A DNA stretch of 64,000 nt, taken from Robiginitalea marina. GTDB lineage: Bacteria > Bacteroidota > Bacteroidia > Flavobacteriales > Flavobacteriaceae. Below, one piece after another: positions 16,919-25,902 of this stretch (its first letter is position 1; the number at the start of each line of letters is the position of its first letter). The notes under the pieces were generated by a model. It did not search any database. It was not told the DNA's origin and saw nothing but the letters and a program-made list of their open reading frames with translations. The DNA lies in contig NZ_JAMXIB010000008.1 of NCBI RefSeq assembly GCF_024006985.1, positions 59,716 to 123,715 on the forward strand. The letters run 5' to 3'. The translations under genes and the position numbers were made by a program.

Positions 16919-17575
16919 TCAATCCACCTCCAGGGCCCGGTTCAGATAGCGGCGGAAAGGCAACATTTCCCGATAGGTATCGAGCACGAAACCCTCCAGC
17001 TCCCCGGAAGCCAGGGTGCTGCGAGCGAGCGGCCGAACAACCGCAAAACTCTTGTTCCTGAGCAGTTCCGCATGCGGATGGTCCGGGGAAAAGCCCTTGG
17101 GCATGCGCTGGAGTTTTTCATCTTCGTAAAGGCCCTGAAACCCCTTCCTGAAGGATGGCTTTTCCAGGATGGCCTGCAGCACTTCCCCATCGTAATCTAT
17201 GGCTTCCCGAAGCTTGCGGAGCCTTTCGGGGCCGGGCCGCCAGATCCCACCCGCCAGCAGGGATTCCCCTATCCCGACCTGGATGTAGAAATCCCCCTTG
17301 CCGGGGGCCTTGTCCAGGCCGGCCCCAAAATGGTCCTTGTATACGGGCCGGTTCGGGTGGTATAACAGGTTGTTGTTGATCCGGTTGATACCCGTTTTCC
17401 CGGGGGTGGGATAATAATCGGGGTCCAGGGCCGCCAGCTTCCCATCCAGGTCATCCAGCCAGAGGATGAAACTCTTTCGAAGGGCCTGGTACTCCTTGCG
17501 GTTCCGGTCCATCCATTCGCGGTTGTTGTTCTCGCTGAGCCGATGGAGAAAATCCAGCAGGGCGTTGAAATCCAT
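16919..17575 (-). CDS. DUF2461 domain-containing protein (TIGR02453 family)
   Basis: The 218-residue protein shows the family layout: DFLHRLSENNNREWMDRNRK near residues 8-27, NRINNNLLYHPNRPVYKDHFG, then YIQVGIGESLLAGGIWRP. It has no signal or membrane span. The family is common and uncharacterised. It sits 12 bases after the AIM24-like gene and before the Nudix gene, in a three-gene minus-strand run. Confidence 0.87.
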   Translation of the reverse strand: MDFNALLDFLHRLSENNNREWMDRNRKEYQALRKSFILWLDDLDGKLAALDPDYYPTPGKTGINRINNNLLYHPNRPVYKDHFGAGLDKAPGKGDFYIQVGIGESLLAGGIWRPGPERLRKLREAIDYDGEVLQAILEKPSFRKGFQGLYEDEKLQRMPKGFSPDHPHAELLRNKSFAVVRPLARSTLASGELEGFVLDTYREMLPFRRYLNRALEVD

Positions 17576-17587
17576 AAAAAAATTGTT

Positions 17588-18391
17588 TCAGCGGTTGTCG
17601 CCCATAATGATGTCGCCGATACCCCCGAGGAGGCTTCCCTCCCCTTTCTGCTTCCCTCCCCCTCTGGGCGCGGCTGCCCAAACCCGCTGCGCGAGCCGGC
17701 TAAAGGGCAGGGACTGCACATATACGATCCCGGGGCCCCTGAGGGTGGCAAAAAAGAGCCCTTCGCCCCCGAATAGGGAATTGCGGATGCCGCCGATGAA
17801 TTCGACGTCATAATCCACGGTATGGGAGAAGCCCACCAGGCACCCGGTATCGACCCTCAGGGTTTCCCCCGCCTGCAATTCGCGCCGGGCCATGGTGCCC
17901 CCGGCGTGCACGAAGGCCATGCCATCGCCTTCCAGCTTCTGCATGATAAACCCTTCGCCCCCAAAAAGGCCCCTCCCAAGCCTTTTGGAAAATTCAATGC
18001 CTACGGATACCCCTTTGGCAGCGCACAGGAAGGCATCCTTCTGGCAGATAAATTTGCCCCCTTTCTCCGAGAGGTCTATGGGGAGGATTTTTCCCGGGTA
18101 AGGGGAGGCGAAACTAACCTTCCGCTTCCCCTGTCCCACGTTGTAGTAAGCGGTCATAAAAAGGCTTTCCCCGGTAAGGATCCGCTTGCCGGCTGAGAAG
18201 ATCTTGCCCAGGATGTCTCCCTGCTGATCCTTATGGGAGCCATCCCCAAAGATGGTTTCCATTTTTATATCCGGTTCCATCATCATAAAACTTCCGGCTT
18301 CCGCCACTACCGCTTCCATCGGATCCAGTTCGATGGAAACGTACTGCATCTCTTCTCCGAAGATGTCGTAGTCTATTTCGTGTGCATTCAT
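17588..18391 (-). CDS. AIM24 / TIGR00266 family protein
   Basis: The 267-residue protein matches the TIGR00266/AIM24 group: [20 protein letters not shown] at the N-terminus, repeated glycine-rich strands ([20 protein letters not shown]) and a glycine-rich C-terminal tail. The fold is a double-stranded beta-helix; yeast Aim24 is mitochondrial and the bacterial role is unknown. It is the first gene of the run with DUF2461 and Nudix genes. The upstream region to 18485 is AT-rich. Confidence 0.88.
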   Translation of the reverse strand: MNAHEIDYDIFGEEMQYVSIELDPMEAVVAEAGSFMMMEPDIKMETIFGDGSHKDQQGDILGKIFSAGKRILTGESLFMTAYYNVGQGKRKVSFASPYPGKILPIDLSEKGGKFICQKDAFLCAAKGVSVGIEFSKRLGRGLFGGEGFIMQKLEGDGMAFVHAGGTMARRELQAGETLRVDTGCLVGFSHTVDYDVEFIGGIRNSLFGGEGLFFATLRGPGIVYVQSLPFSRLAQRVWAAAPRGGGKQKGEGSLLGGIGDIIMGDNR

Positions 18392-18485
18392 GGTTTGACT
18401 GATAGCTTAAACGTTCGTTGGTTTATTGAAAGAAAGATAGTTTATTAAAATTAAAATTTTAGGGGAATCCTCCCGCCCCAGTATA

Positions 18486-18995
18486 TTAACTACCCGCTTC
18501 CGGAGGCGGGACATTTTCAGCGGGGACCTGTACACCCTGTTTCACCTTCAGGGTCCACTCGAAATGGAATTCGCTGACTATCTGCCCGGCTTCATTCCTG
18601 CCCGTGGCGGCCATCCATAGGGTATGGCCCTCCCCGGTGGCCAACACCTGTTGCATCACCTCTTTCAGCGCGTCCCCGTCCTCACAGCGAAACTGGATCC
18701 GTCCGGTAGCCTTTTTGGAGAAATGCGCGCGGTTGTTGAGCACCAGCATGGAAACCTCGCGGCCGCTTTTTCGTATTTCCTGCATTACCAGGGTACCGGT
18801 GCTCAGTTCTGCAGCCATTCCCTGTACCGCCCAAAACATGGAGCGAAAGGGATTTTGGTTCATCCACCGCAGGCGAACCCCGGTCTGGGCAAAGCCGTCC
18901 CCCACCTCTTCCAGCCGAACCCCGCACCACCATGCCGCAGGCAGTTTAAAAAAGAGATAGCTATTGAACTTCCTAACGAATCCGGCCATTCCCAT
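18486..18995 (-). CDS. DUF4442 hotdog-fold thioesterase-like protein
   Basis: The 169-residue protein matches DUF4442, a hotdog-fold family related to acyl-CoA thioesterases: LRWMNQNPFRSMFWAVQGMAAELSTG contains the helix expected to line the substrate tunnel. I chose ATG 18995 because AGGGGG lies 9 bases upstream; ATG 18989 is also possible. Substrate is unknown. Confidence 0.82.
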   Translation of the reverse strand: MGMAGFVRKFNSYLFFKLPAAWWCGVRLEEVGDGFAQTGVRLRWMNQNPFRSMFWAVQGMAAELSTGTLVMQEIRKSGREVSMLVLNNRAHFSKKATGRIQFRCEDGDALKEVMQQVLATGEGHTLWMAATGRNEAGQIVSEFHFEWTLKVKQGVQVPAENVPPPEAGS

Positions 18996-19073
18996 CGAGT
19001 AATTCCCCCTAAAGGTATTGAAAAACGCAGCATGACAATATGTTAATTTTATGTTAATATATGGTACTATGTT

Positions 19074-19105
19074 TTGCATATTACTATCCTTTGTATATAT
19101 ATTTG
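19074..19105 (+). promoter_or_regulatory. Candidate promoter of the DUF4870-NTF2 unit
   Basis: TATATTTG at 19098-19105 is a perfect TAnnTTTG element and TTG at 19074-19076 lies 21 bases upstream. The region is strongly AT-rich compared with the surrounding coding DNA. The start codon is 20 bases downstream. Confidence 0.48.
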
Positions 19106-19124
19106 CATAAGAAACAACTATGCC

Positions 19125-19607
19125 ATGACAGACTCAATTCCCAAACACGAGCGAAACCTGTCCGCCGTGATCCACGGGGCCACCCTGGGCCGGTTCTTTG
19201 TCCCCTTCGGGCAGTTCCTGCTCCCGCTGGTGTTTTGGCTGCCCAACCGCAACCAGTATCCCTTTGTGGATTACCATGGCAGGCAGGCCCTGAACTTCCA
19301 GATCAGCATGGCCCTGTACCACCTGCTTCTTGGCCTGGTGTCCGTACCTTTTTTTCTCGGTTTCTTTCCTAACGTACTGGAATGGAATTCCTTTGAATGG
19401 GGGCATTGGAATGGTTTCTGGCCCTTCAGATTTCATTTCAACACCCATTTTTCAGACGTGCCCGGCCTGTGGTTGCCCCTAGGCCTGGCCGGCCTGCTGC
19501 AACTGGGGTTGTACGGCTTCAATATCGCCTATACCCTCCTGGCGACCATAAAGGCCAGTGAAGGCACCTATTTTAAATACCCTGTAACCATCTCATTCCT
19601 TAAATAA
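19125..19607 (+). CDS. DUF4870 domain-containing membrane protein
   Basis: The 160-residue protein has three membrane spans with the DUF4870 pattern: ERNLSAVIHGATLGRFFVPFG, VDYHGRQALNFQISM, and a final span ending in IKASEGTYFKYP. I chose ATG 19125 (MTDSIP) rather than an upstream frame that would start inside the promoter. The stop overlaps the next start by one base (TAATG), so the two are translationally coupled. DUF4870 genes often neighbour PspC genes in Bacteroidota. Confidence 0.88.
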   Translation: MTDSIPKHERNLSAVIHGATLGRFFVPFGQFLLPLVFWLPNRNQYPFVDYHGRQALNFQISMALYHLLLGLVSVPFFLGFFPNVLEWNSFEWGHWNGFWPFRFHFNTHFSDVPGLWLPLGLAGLLQLGLYGFNIAYTLLATIKASEGTYFKYPVTISFLK

Positions 19608-20059
19608 TGAAACCCCGTTCCAAAAGCTTCCTGTTTCCATTGCTGGCCTCGGCCCTGTGCGCCTGGGGCCAGGTCCCGGAGGATTCAGAACTGTACCGGA
19701 CCATCCTGGATATGGACGCTGCCTATTTCACGGCCTATAACACCTGCGACCTGGAAACCCAGGCAAACCTGCTCAGTGACGACCTGGAGTTCTACCACGA
19801 CATGGGCGGGTTGAGCACCTCGAAAAATGAAATTATAAAAAGCATCGAAGCAAACATCTGTGGGAAGGTTACCCGAAACCTGGTAGAAGGCAGTGTGGAA
19901 GTGCACGAAATCGCGGGATTCGGCGCCATTGAAATCGGGTATCATACCTTTTTCAACAACCAGGAGCCTGAGGCACCTTCCAAACCCAGCCGGTTTATAA
20001 CGATCTGGAAACGGAACGACGGTGCCTGGAAGATGCACCGCATTGTAAGCCTCCACTGA
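19607..20059 (+). CDS. Secreted NTF2-like (SnoaL/DUF4440) protein
   Basis: The 150-residue protein has a signal peptide (residues 1-21, ending CAWGQ) and a cone-shaped NTF2-like domain: YRTILDMDAAYFTAYNTCD, DDLEFYHDMGG, then RFITIWKRNDGAWKMHRI. Such domains are small-molecule binders or adaptors. It is coupled to the DUF4870 gene and sits before the PadR-PspC genes. Confidence 0.82.
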   Translation: MKPRSKSFLFPLLASALCAWGQVPEDSELYRTILDMDAAYFTAYNTCDLETQANLLSDDLEFYHDMGGLSTSKNEIIKSIEANICGKVTRNLVEGSVEVHEIAGFGAIEIGYHTFFNNQEPEAPSKPSRFITIWKRNDGAWKMHRIVSLH

Positions 20060-20105
20060 TAAAACGAAGTTTATTCATCAATCCAATCATCAATCAATCA
20101 AAATC

Positions 20106-20132
20106 ATGAACCCTCAAAAAACGAACAGTTAA
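20106..20132 (+). CDS. Possible 8-codon leader peptide
   Basis: ATG at 20106 opens an eight-codon frame (MNPQKTNS) that ends in TAA just before a hairpin at 20139-20160. It is preceded by an unusual run of ATCA-type repeats (about 20075-20104). The layout resembles an attenuation leader, but there is no T-run after the stem and the frame is too short to judge. Confidence 0.15.
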   Translation: MNPQKTNS

Positions 20133-20138
20133 CCCGGG

Positions 20139-20160
20139 CCCCTGCCTTAACCGGCAGGGG
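20139..20160 (+). other. Hairpin before padR
   Basis: CCCCTGCC (20139-20146) pairs with GGCAGGGG (20153-20160) over a 6-base loop, 20 bases before the padR start. There is no T tract, so it may be an mRNA-stability or translational element rather than a terminator. Confidence 0.45.
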
Positions 20161-20180
20161 ATCACAGAAGCAACAAGATT

Positions 20181-20516
20181 ATGAACATAGAGAATACCAA
20201 AGCACAAATGCGCAAAGGGGTGCTGGAGTACTGTATCCTTTCCATCCTCAGTGGGGAAGACAAGTACGCCTCAGAAATCCTCGACACCCTGAAAGACGCG
20301 AAAATGCTGGTTGTTGAGGGTACCATCTACCCCCTGCTCACCCGGCTGAAAAATGCGGGCCTGCTGAATTATCGCTGGGAAGAGTCCAGCTCCGGGCCTC
20401 CAAGGAAGTACTACGGCCTCACGGAGACCGGAAAGGTTTTCCTGAATGAACTCAATACCACCTGGGATGAACTCCGCACGGCGGTAAACGTGGTAACGAA
20501 CGCTAAAAAGAAGTAA
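20181..20516 (+). CDS. PadR family transcriptional regulator
   Basis: The 111-residue protein is a PadR winged helix: QMRKGVLEYCILSIL, YASEILDTLKDAKMLVVEGTIYPLLTRLKNAGLL, then SGPPRKYYGLTETG. It lacks the extra C-terminal domain of larger PadR proteins and would act as a dimeric repressor. Its stop is separated by one base from the PspC gene, so it most likely regulates its own operon. Confidence 0.93.
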   Translation: MNIENTKAQMRKGVLEYCILSILSGEDKYASEILDTLKDAKMLVVEGTIYPLLTRLKNAGLLNYRWEESSSGPPRKYYGLTETGKVFLNELNTTWDELRTAVNVVTNAKKK

Positions 20517-20517
20517 C

Positions 20518-22227
20518 ATGAACAAGACGGTTAACATAAATCTGGCCAACATGCTTTTTCATATCGATGAAAATGCATTCCAAAAGCTGCAACGCTACCT
20601 GGAGGCCATCAAAAGATCCTTTTCGGGAACCCGTGGGAGCGATGAAATCATCGCCGATATCGAGGCCCGGATCGCAGAGCTCTTCTACGAAAAAGTGGAA
20701 AGCCAGCGGCAGGTCATAACCATGAAGGAGGTAGATGAAGTCATCTCCATCATGGGACAGCCCGAGGATTACCACATCGATGAGGAGATTTTCGAAGACG
20801 CCCCCCCTGCAGGACAACCGGCATCCCGCCCCAGGGTGAAGAAGCTATACCGCGATATGGACAACAAGTTCATAGGCGGGGTCTGCGCCGGCCTGGAGCA
20901 CTACCTCGGCCTGGATGCCTTGTGGATCCGGCTGATTTTCCTCTTCCTGGCCATTTTTGGCAGCGGCTTTGGGTTGATTGCCTACATCATCCTTTGGATC
21001 CTGGTCCCCGAAGCGGCCACCACGGCCCAGAAGCTCGACATGACCGGCGAACCGGTGAATATCAGCAACATCGAACGCAAGGTAAAGGAAGGCATTGACG
21101 ATGTGGCCGACAAGGTTCGCAGTGTAGACTATGAAAAGGTGGGGAGCCGGGTCAAGCAAACCGGTAAGTCCTTTTTCGATACCCTGGGGGACATTATCCT
21201 GTTCCTGTTCAAGGTGTTCGGCAAGTTCATCGGCATTGTTCTGATCCTTGTCGGGGCCGCCACCCTCCTCGGGCTGTTCATAGGCCTGTTCACCGTAGGC
21301 ATCATGGATGCGATCCATATCCCCGGCATTGACCTGATGGGGCTGATCACCGATGTCCCGGTATGGCTGGCTTCCCTTTTGATGTTCTTCGCCGTGGGGA
21401 TTCCCTTCTTTTTCCTGATGTACTTGGGCCTGAAAATTTTGGTGACGAACCTGAAATCCATCGGAAACATCGCGAAATTTTCCCTGCTGGGGCTCTGGCT
21501 GATCTCCATCATTACCCTGAGCGTCCTGGGGATCCGGCAGGCTTCCGCCCATGCCTTCACCGGCAGCGTGAGTGAAACCCATGCCCTGGCCCCGGTCGAT
21601 TCCCTGAGGATCCAGTTCCGCGACGCGGAATCCTCAGACCTGCCCTCGGCCTGGGTGGGAGGCGTGGAAGTCCGTTATGACGAAGGCGATAATGCCCGAT
21701 TGTATTTCGACGACATCCTGCTCGATATCCAAATGGCGGATGATTCCGTGGCCAGCTTGCGGATCCGGAAAGACGCCGACGGCCGTTCCTTTGCCGATGC
21801 GAGGGAAACAGCTGCAGCCATTGACTACGCCTTTGCTTTTTCGGGCAGTACCCTGCAACTGGATGAGCATTTTACCACCCATGCCGAGAACAAGGTGCGC
21901 GACCAGGAAATAAGGTTGACGCTGTATGTGCCGGAGGGGACCGTGCTGTCTTTTAACCCGGGGGCCGGGGACCACCTTAGCCGCAGGATCCGAAACGACC
22001 GTGACCTCAATCGCAAGCGTTTGGCCAACTACACCTGGAAAATGGATGGAGAAGGCCGGCTGGAATGCCTCGACTGCCCTGAAGACCTGCCCGGCGAAAC
22101 CGGAAACGGACACATCATCATCAATGAAGACGGGGTGGATATCGACCTGAAGGACGACACCGACGCCCTGCGCGTAAAAATCGACGAGGAGGGGGTCCGG
22201 GTGAAAGCCGGGCGGGACGACCATTGA
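20518..22227 (+). CDS. PspC domain-containing membrane protein
   Basis: The 569-residue protein has a cytoplasmic N-terminal segment (1-105) with a helical region rich in charged residues, a PspC domain at about 109-168 (YRDMDNKFIGGVCAGLEHYLG and a membrane span), further spans around 225-345, and a large C-terminal extracytoplasmic part. PspC proteins sense or respond to envelope stress. The PadR-PspC-DUF2807 order is a common Bacteroidota arrangement. Confidence 0.9.
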   Translation: MNKTVNINLANMLFHIDENAFQKLQRYLEAIKRSFSGTRGSDEIIADIEARIAELFYEKVESQRQVITMKEVDEVISIMGQPEDYHIDEEIFEDAPPAGQPASRPRVKKLYRDMDNKFIGGVCAGLEHYLGLDALWIRLIFLFLAIFGSGFGLIAYIILWILVPEAATTAQKLDMTGEPVNISNIERKVKEGIDDVADKVRSVDYEKVGSRVKQTGKSFFDTLGDIILFLFKVFGKFIGIVLILVGAATLLGLFIGLFTVGIMDAIHIPGIDLMGLITDVPVWLASLLMFFAVGIPFFFLMYLGLKILVTNLKSIGNIAKFSLLGLWLISIITLSVLGIRQASAHAFTGSVSETHALAPVDSLRIQFRDAESSDLPSAWVGGVEVRYDEGDNARLYFDDILLDIQMADDSVASLRIRKDADGRSFADARETAAAIDYAFAFSGSTLQLDEHFTTHAENKVRDQEIRLTLYVPEGTVLSFNPGAGDHLSRRIRNDRDLNRKRLANYTWKMDGEGRLECLDCPEDLPGETGNGHIIINEDGVDIDLKDDTDALRVKIDEEGVRVKAGRDDH

Positions 22228-22361
22228 CCGCTTCAGGACCCGAAACCGACACTTCGGTAGGATTTTCTGTGACAAAACCCCGGAACCTTCCAGTTTTGTA
22301 CCCGGATCCACCTAATGTAAACTGGCCCTGATCGGCCGAAAACCATAAAAAAACAGAAACC

Positions 22362-23084
22362 ATGACCACAATTGCACGATTTACCATAGCCATAATCCTG
22401 GCCCTGCTTACCTCCTCCTGCATGTTCGACCTGAACCTGGGCAGCGGGGTACGGGGCAACGGGCAGGTGGTGGAGGAATCCCGAGAGGTAACCGAAAACT
22501 TTACCGAAGTCCTGGCCTCGGAAGGCCTGGATGTTTATGTCACCCAGGGTTCCGCCTCCTCTATCCGGGTTGAGGCCGATGAAAACGTCATCGACCTGAT
22601 CGGTACCGATATACAGGATGGGAAACTGAAGGTCCACGCCATCGAGAACATCGGAAGGGCGACCAAAAAGATCTACGTTACGCTGCCGGAAATCACTTCC
22701 CTGGAAGCCAGTAGCGGGTCTGATCTCGTCGGACAGGGACTGATAAAGGCAGACAAAATCAGGCTAAGCGCTAGCAGTGGTGCCGACCTTAAGCTCGAGC
22801 TGATGGCCGACCAGGTGGAGGCAGACTGCAGTTCAGGGGCCGATATGCAACTGGGCGGAAGCGCTAACCTTCTCTACGCCGATGCCAGCAGCGGGGCGGA
22901 CCTGAACGCAGGCGAACTGGAGGCAAAAGTTTGCCGTACCAACGCCAGCAGCGGGGCAGACGTAAAGGTACATGTGCTCGAGGAACTGACTGCGGATGCC
23001 AGCAGCGGGGGCGATGTCCATTACCGTGGGGAAGCCCGCGTGGAAACCCGCAAATCAGCCTCGGGAAGCGTTACGAAATACTAG
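22362..23084 (+). CDS. Head GIN / DUF2807 domain lipoprotein
   Basis: The 240-residue protein has a lipoprotein signal (LLTSSC) and a DUF2807 domain from about residue 45. The second half contains repeated SSGADL-type turns (around 120-220), giving a right-handed beta-helix of short rungs; the coding DNA shows matching repeats of a GCCAGCAGCGGGGC unit. It follows the PspC gene by 134 bases. The function is unknown, though it belongs to the envelope-stress neighbourhood. Confidence 0.9.
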   Translation: MTTIARFTIAIILALLTSSCMFDLNLGSGVRGNGQVVEESREVTENFTEVLASEGLDVYVTQGSASSIRVEADENVIDLIGTDIQDGKLKVHAIENIGRATKKIYVTLPEITSLEASSGSDLVGQGLIKADKIRLSASSGADLKLELMADQVEADCSSGADMQLGGSANLLYADASSGADLNAGELEAKVCRTNASSGADVKVHVLEELTADASSGGDVHYRGEARVETRKSASGSVTKY

Positions 23085-23124
23085 GGGCCAAAAACCCGGC
23101 GGCCAGCACCCGGCCGAATTGCGC

Positions 23125-23159
23125 TCAGGGGTCCCCGATACTTTTTCGGGGACCCCTGA
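23125..23159 (+). terminator. Terminator of the PspC-DUF2807 unit
   Basis: A perfect 14-base stem: TCAGGGGTCCCCGA (23125-23138) pairs with 23146-23159 over a TACTTTT loop. Only a weak T tract follows. Confidence 0.7.
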
Positions 23160-23213
23160 CTGTTTATGGATTAAGGGAATTCCGTACTTTAGGAGCCCGT
23201 AAATGCCGAAAAA

Positions 23214-24227
23214 GTGAAGCTGAAAACTCACCCCTATACCCTTAACCTGGCGCACAGCTTTGGGATTTCAAGGGAACGTTATGATACGCAGGACACCCTG
23301 ATCGCGAGCCTTACCCACGAGGGGGTTACCGGATACGGGGAGGCCACCTCCAACCCCTACTATGGTATTACCCTCCAGTCCCTGCAGCGGGAAATCGAGG
23401 CTGTAAAAACCCTGGTGGAAGCAGCCCCTGCTGACGACCCTGAAGGCCTGCACCTGCTTCTCAGCCGACAGCAAATTTCCAATTTTGCCCGCTGCGCCCT
23501 GGATATGGCCGCCTGGGACCTCTATGGAAAACTTCAGAAAACGCCCCTGTACGCCCTTTGGGGAACTTCGATTGACCGGTACCCGGTGACCAATTACACC
23601 ATAGGGCTCGACAGTGCCGGGGTAATGGTGGCCAAAATGCTCGAAAAACCATGGCCCGTATACAAAATCAAGCTGGGGACGGACCAGGATGTAGCCCTGG
23701 TTGCTGAATTAAGGCAGCATACCGATGCCGTTTTCAGGGTAGACGCCAATTGCGCCTGGGGGGCATCGGAGACCATTGCAAATGCCGTGGCCCTGAAAGA
23801 ACTGGGGGTGGAATTCATAGAACAACCCCTCCCGGCAGACGACTGGCAGGGCATGGAAAAGGTGGCACACCGCTGCGTTCTCCCGGTTATGGCCGACGAA
23901 AGCTGCATCGTGGAAGCGGATGTGGAACGCTGCGCCCTGCATTTCCACGGGATCAACATCAAGCTTACCAAATGCGGGGGGCTAACCCCTGCGCTGCGGA
24001 TGATCGAAAAGGCCAAATCCCTGGGGATGAAAGTGATGGTTGGCTGCATGACGGAGTCATCCGTGGGAATTTCAGCCATTGCCCAGCTTTTGCCCCAGCT
24101 CGACTTTGTGGACATGGACGGGGCCCTGTTGCTGCGGGAGGATATCGCCTCCGGGGTGCGTATTGAAGCCGGCGGCCGGGTCCTGTTCCCCGAATTGGGG
24201 GGCACCGGGGTAACCCTTTTGCCATGA
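23214..24227 (+). CDS. Dipeptide epimerase (L-Ala-D/L-Glu epimerase-like, enolase superfamily)
   Basis: The 337-residue protein is an enolase-superfamily muconate-lactonizing subgroup member. Visible catalytic residues are the Lys151-x-Lys153 pair (YKIKLG), metal ligands Asp177, Glu203 and Asp228, and Lys253 (KLTKCGG). The C-terminal Asp300-Met-Asp302 motif is the mark of dipeptide epimerases, which interconvert L-Ala-D-Glu and L-Ala-L-Glu during murein peptide recycling. The start is GTG at 23214. Its stop overlaps the next gene's ATG by 4 bases. Some family members act on other dipeptides, so the exact substrate is uncertain. Confidence 0.9.
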   Translation: MKLKTHPYTLNLAHSFGISRERYDTQDTLIASLTHEGVTGYGEATSNPYYGITLQSLQREIEAVKTLVEAAPADDPEGLHLLLSRQQISNFARCALDMAAWDLYGKLQKTPLYALWGTSIDRYPVTNYTIGLDSAGVMVAKMLEKPWPVYKIKLGTDQDVALVAELRQHTDAVFRVDANCAWGASETIANAVALKELGVEFIEQPLPADDWQGMEKVAHRCVLPVMADESCIVEADVERCALHFHGINIKLTKCGGLTPALRMIEKAKSLGMKVMVGCMTESSVGISAIAQLLPQLDFVDMDGALLLREDIASGVRIEAGGRVLFPELGGTGVTLLP

Positions 24228-25285
24228 CCCTGCAAACGGAAGGCATCCCGGGGCCTGAAGTCCGGGCCGATGGGGAAACCTACCTGTATTTCGGGGGTAC
24301 CGCCTATCTGGGTATGCAGACGGGCCCGCAATTCCTCGACCTCCTTGCGGCCCATACCCGTCGCCTTGGGGCACACTGGGGGGCTTCCCGTATGGGCAAC
24401 CTGACCCTTGGGGTTTACCGGGAGGCGGAGGCACGCCTGGCCTTTTGGATGCAAAGCCCGGCCTGCCTTAGCCTTTCGTCCGGCTTCCTTGCGGCGCGCC
24501 TCGTAGCCGAATACCTCCACACCCAGGGCCACGAGTGCCATTTCAGCCCGAATTGCCATGCCGCCCTGCTACTGCCGGGCCACTCCCGCCAGGCCACCTG
24601 GGACCACCTCAAAGAAGCCGTGGGCCGGTCCCTGGCCAGGACCCCGAAAAAAACCCCTGTTGTCCTGGCCGATACCATGGGAGACGGCATCGCCCCCGGG
24701 CCCGCCTGGGAACTCCTGGCCACCCTGCCGCGCGAGGTCATCCTGGTGGCCGATGATTCCCATGGACTGGGAATCTGCGGGCCCGGGGGCACCGGCTCCT
24801 ATCAACCCCTGAATGCCCTGGGCTTCCGGGAGCTCCTGTTGTGCGGTTCCCTTGGCAAAGCCATGGGGATTACCGCAGGGGTGATTGCCGGCCCGCAACC
24901 CCGGATCGACGCCCTCAAGCAGACCCCCCTGTTTGCAGGGGCCAGCCCGGCGCCTCCTGCCGGGCTGGCGACCCTGGCGGAAGGCCTGGAACGGGGCTGG
25001 TACCACGAGAAATTCCTGCAGGTTTCAAGCCTGGCTGCTGCGCTCCAGGGGCAGCTTGCGCCTTCCCTGCCCCTGCAGTGGCGACAGGGCTACCCGGTCC
25101 TCTCCTTTCGCTCCCCGGCCCTGGCCCGCCACCTTCGGGAAAACAGTATCCTGATTACCGATTTTCAATATGCGGCAGAGGGGGGAACCTCCTCCCCCAG
25201 CCGGATCGTGATCACCGCGGCGCACAAAGAACCCCATTTGCAGCAACTGAAAAAAGTATTGGGGGCTTTCCGGGGCAGGGAATAA
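24224..25285 (+). CDS. KBL/BioF-like PLP-dependent alpha-oxoamine synthase family protein
   Basis: The 353-residue protein is a fold-type I PLP enzyme. The cofactor lysine is Lys212 (GSLGKAMG), and Asp177 with His180 (ADDSHGLG) bind the pyridine ring, as in 8-amino-7-oxononanoate synthase and 2-amino-3-ketobutyrate CoA ligase. It is shorter than those enzymes (about 385-400). It overlaps the dipeptide epimerase by 4 bases, so it may act on the amino acids that the epimerase pathway releases; that is inference. Confidence 0.85.
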   Translation: MTLQTEGIPGPEVRADGETYLYFGGTAYLGMQTGPQFLDLLAAHTRRLGAHWGASRMGNLTLGVYREAEARLAFWMQSPACLSLSSGFLAARLVAEYLHTQGHECHFSPNCHAALLLPGHSRQATWDHLKEAVGRSLARTPKKTPVVLADTMGDGIAPGPAWELLATLPREVILVADDSHGLGICGPGGTGSYQPLNALGFRELLLCGSLGKAMGITAGVIAGPQPRIDALKQTPLFAGASPAPPAGLATLAEGLERGWYHEKFLQVSSLAAALQGQLAPSLPLQWRQGYPVLSFRSPALARHLRENSILITDFQYAAEGGTSSPSRIVITAAHKEPHLQQLKKVLGAFRGRE

Positions 25286-25330
25286 CCCGAAACCGGTTTT
25301 ACGATCCGTAATGCTTTCCCGGGAACACCC

Positions 25331-25360
25331 TTGATATATTCAATTTTTATCGTATCTTTT
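25331..25360 (+). promoter_or_regulatory. Candidate promoter of the small secreted protein gene
   Basis: TTG at 25331-25333 and TATCTTTT at 25353-25360 are separated by 19 bases, the preferred -33/-7 spacing. The start codon follows 32 bases later. Confidence 0.48.
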
Positions 25361-25392
25361 TGAGGAGTTTCCAACCATAAAACCCATAGATT

Positions 25393-25839
25393 ATGAAGAA
25401 AATATTTGGCGGGTTGATGCTGGCCGCAGCCATTTTGGTCACCACCGCCCTTACCACCCCGGCCCCAAAGGCCATGCATTCCATCGAAGGGACCTGGCAG
25501 CTCCAGAGCTTCTACAATTACGATGGGCAGCAGGTGGTGGATACGGTTTACCTGGTCCCGGGCTACCGGCAGGTAAAAATGTATTACAACGGCAAGGTGA
25601 TGTGGTCCCGGACCGACCCGAATGATACCATCGGCCGTTTTGGCTACGGGTCGTACCGGATCACCCAGGATGAGCTCACGGAGGTCATCGAATACGGCGA
25701 TCACTACATGATGCAGGCCCTGGATACCATCAGGCAATTTAGTTTTGAACTGGTGCTGGGGGATGAAACCTACAGCCAGATCACCATTGATGAGGAAGGC
25801 AACCGGACCTTCTCGGAAAACTACAAGCGGGTCGACTAA
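25393..25839 (+). CDS. Small secreted lipocalin-like protein
   Basis: The 148-residue product has a signal peptide (about residues 1-27) and a beta-rich mature part starting SIEGTWQLQSFYNYDG, which resembles the first strand of lipocalin-like domains (GTWxL). No enzyme motif is visible. It has its own promoter and terminator, so it is probably monocistronic. Confidence 0.72.
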   Translation: MKKIFGGLMLAAAILVTTALTTPAPKAMHSIEGTWQLQSFYNYDGQQVVDTVYLVPGYRQVKMYYNGKVMWSRTDPNDTIGRFGYGSYRITQDELTEVIEYGDHYMMQALDTIRQFSFELVLGDETYSQITIDEEGNRTFSENYKRVD

Positions 25840-25846
25840 CCCCAAA

Positions 25847-25881
25847 ACAAAAGGCCGCTGCATTCCGCAGCGGCCTTTTGT
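25847..25881. terminator. Bidirectional terminator between the secreted protein gene and trxB
   Basis: ACAAAAGGCCGCTGC (25847-25861) pairs perfectly with 25867-25881 over a 5-base loop, with T-rich flanks on both strands. Confidence 0.85.
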
Positions 25882-25902
25882 TTCCTTTCGTCCCGGAGGG
25901 GG

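Noticed and set aside
18486..19079. Longer start for the DUF4442 gene
   Set aside because: The extension enters the AT-rich divergent promoter region; ATG 18995 has a good ribosome site.
22720..23060. Repeated GCCAGCAGCGGGGC-type DNA as a possible repeat array
   Set aside because: The repeats are in frame with the beta-helix rungs of the DUF2807 protein and are explained by the protein.
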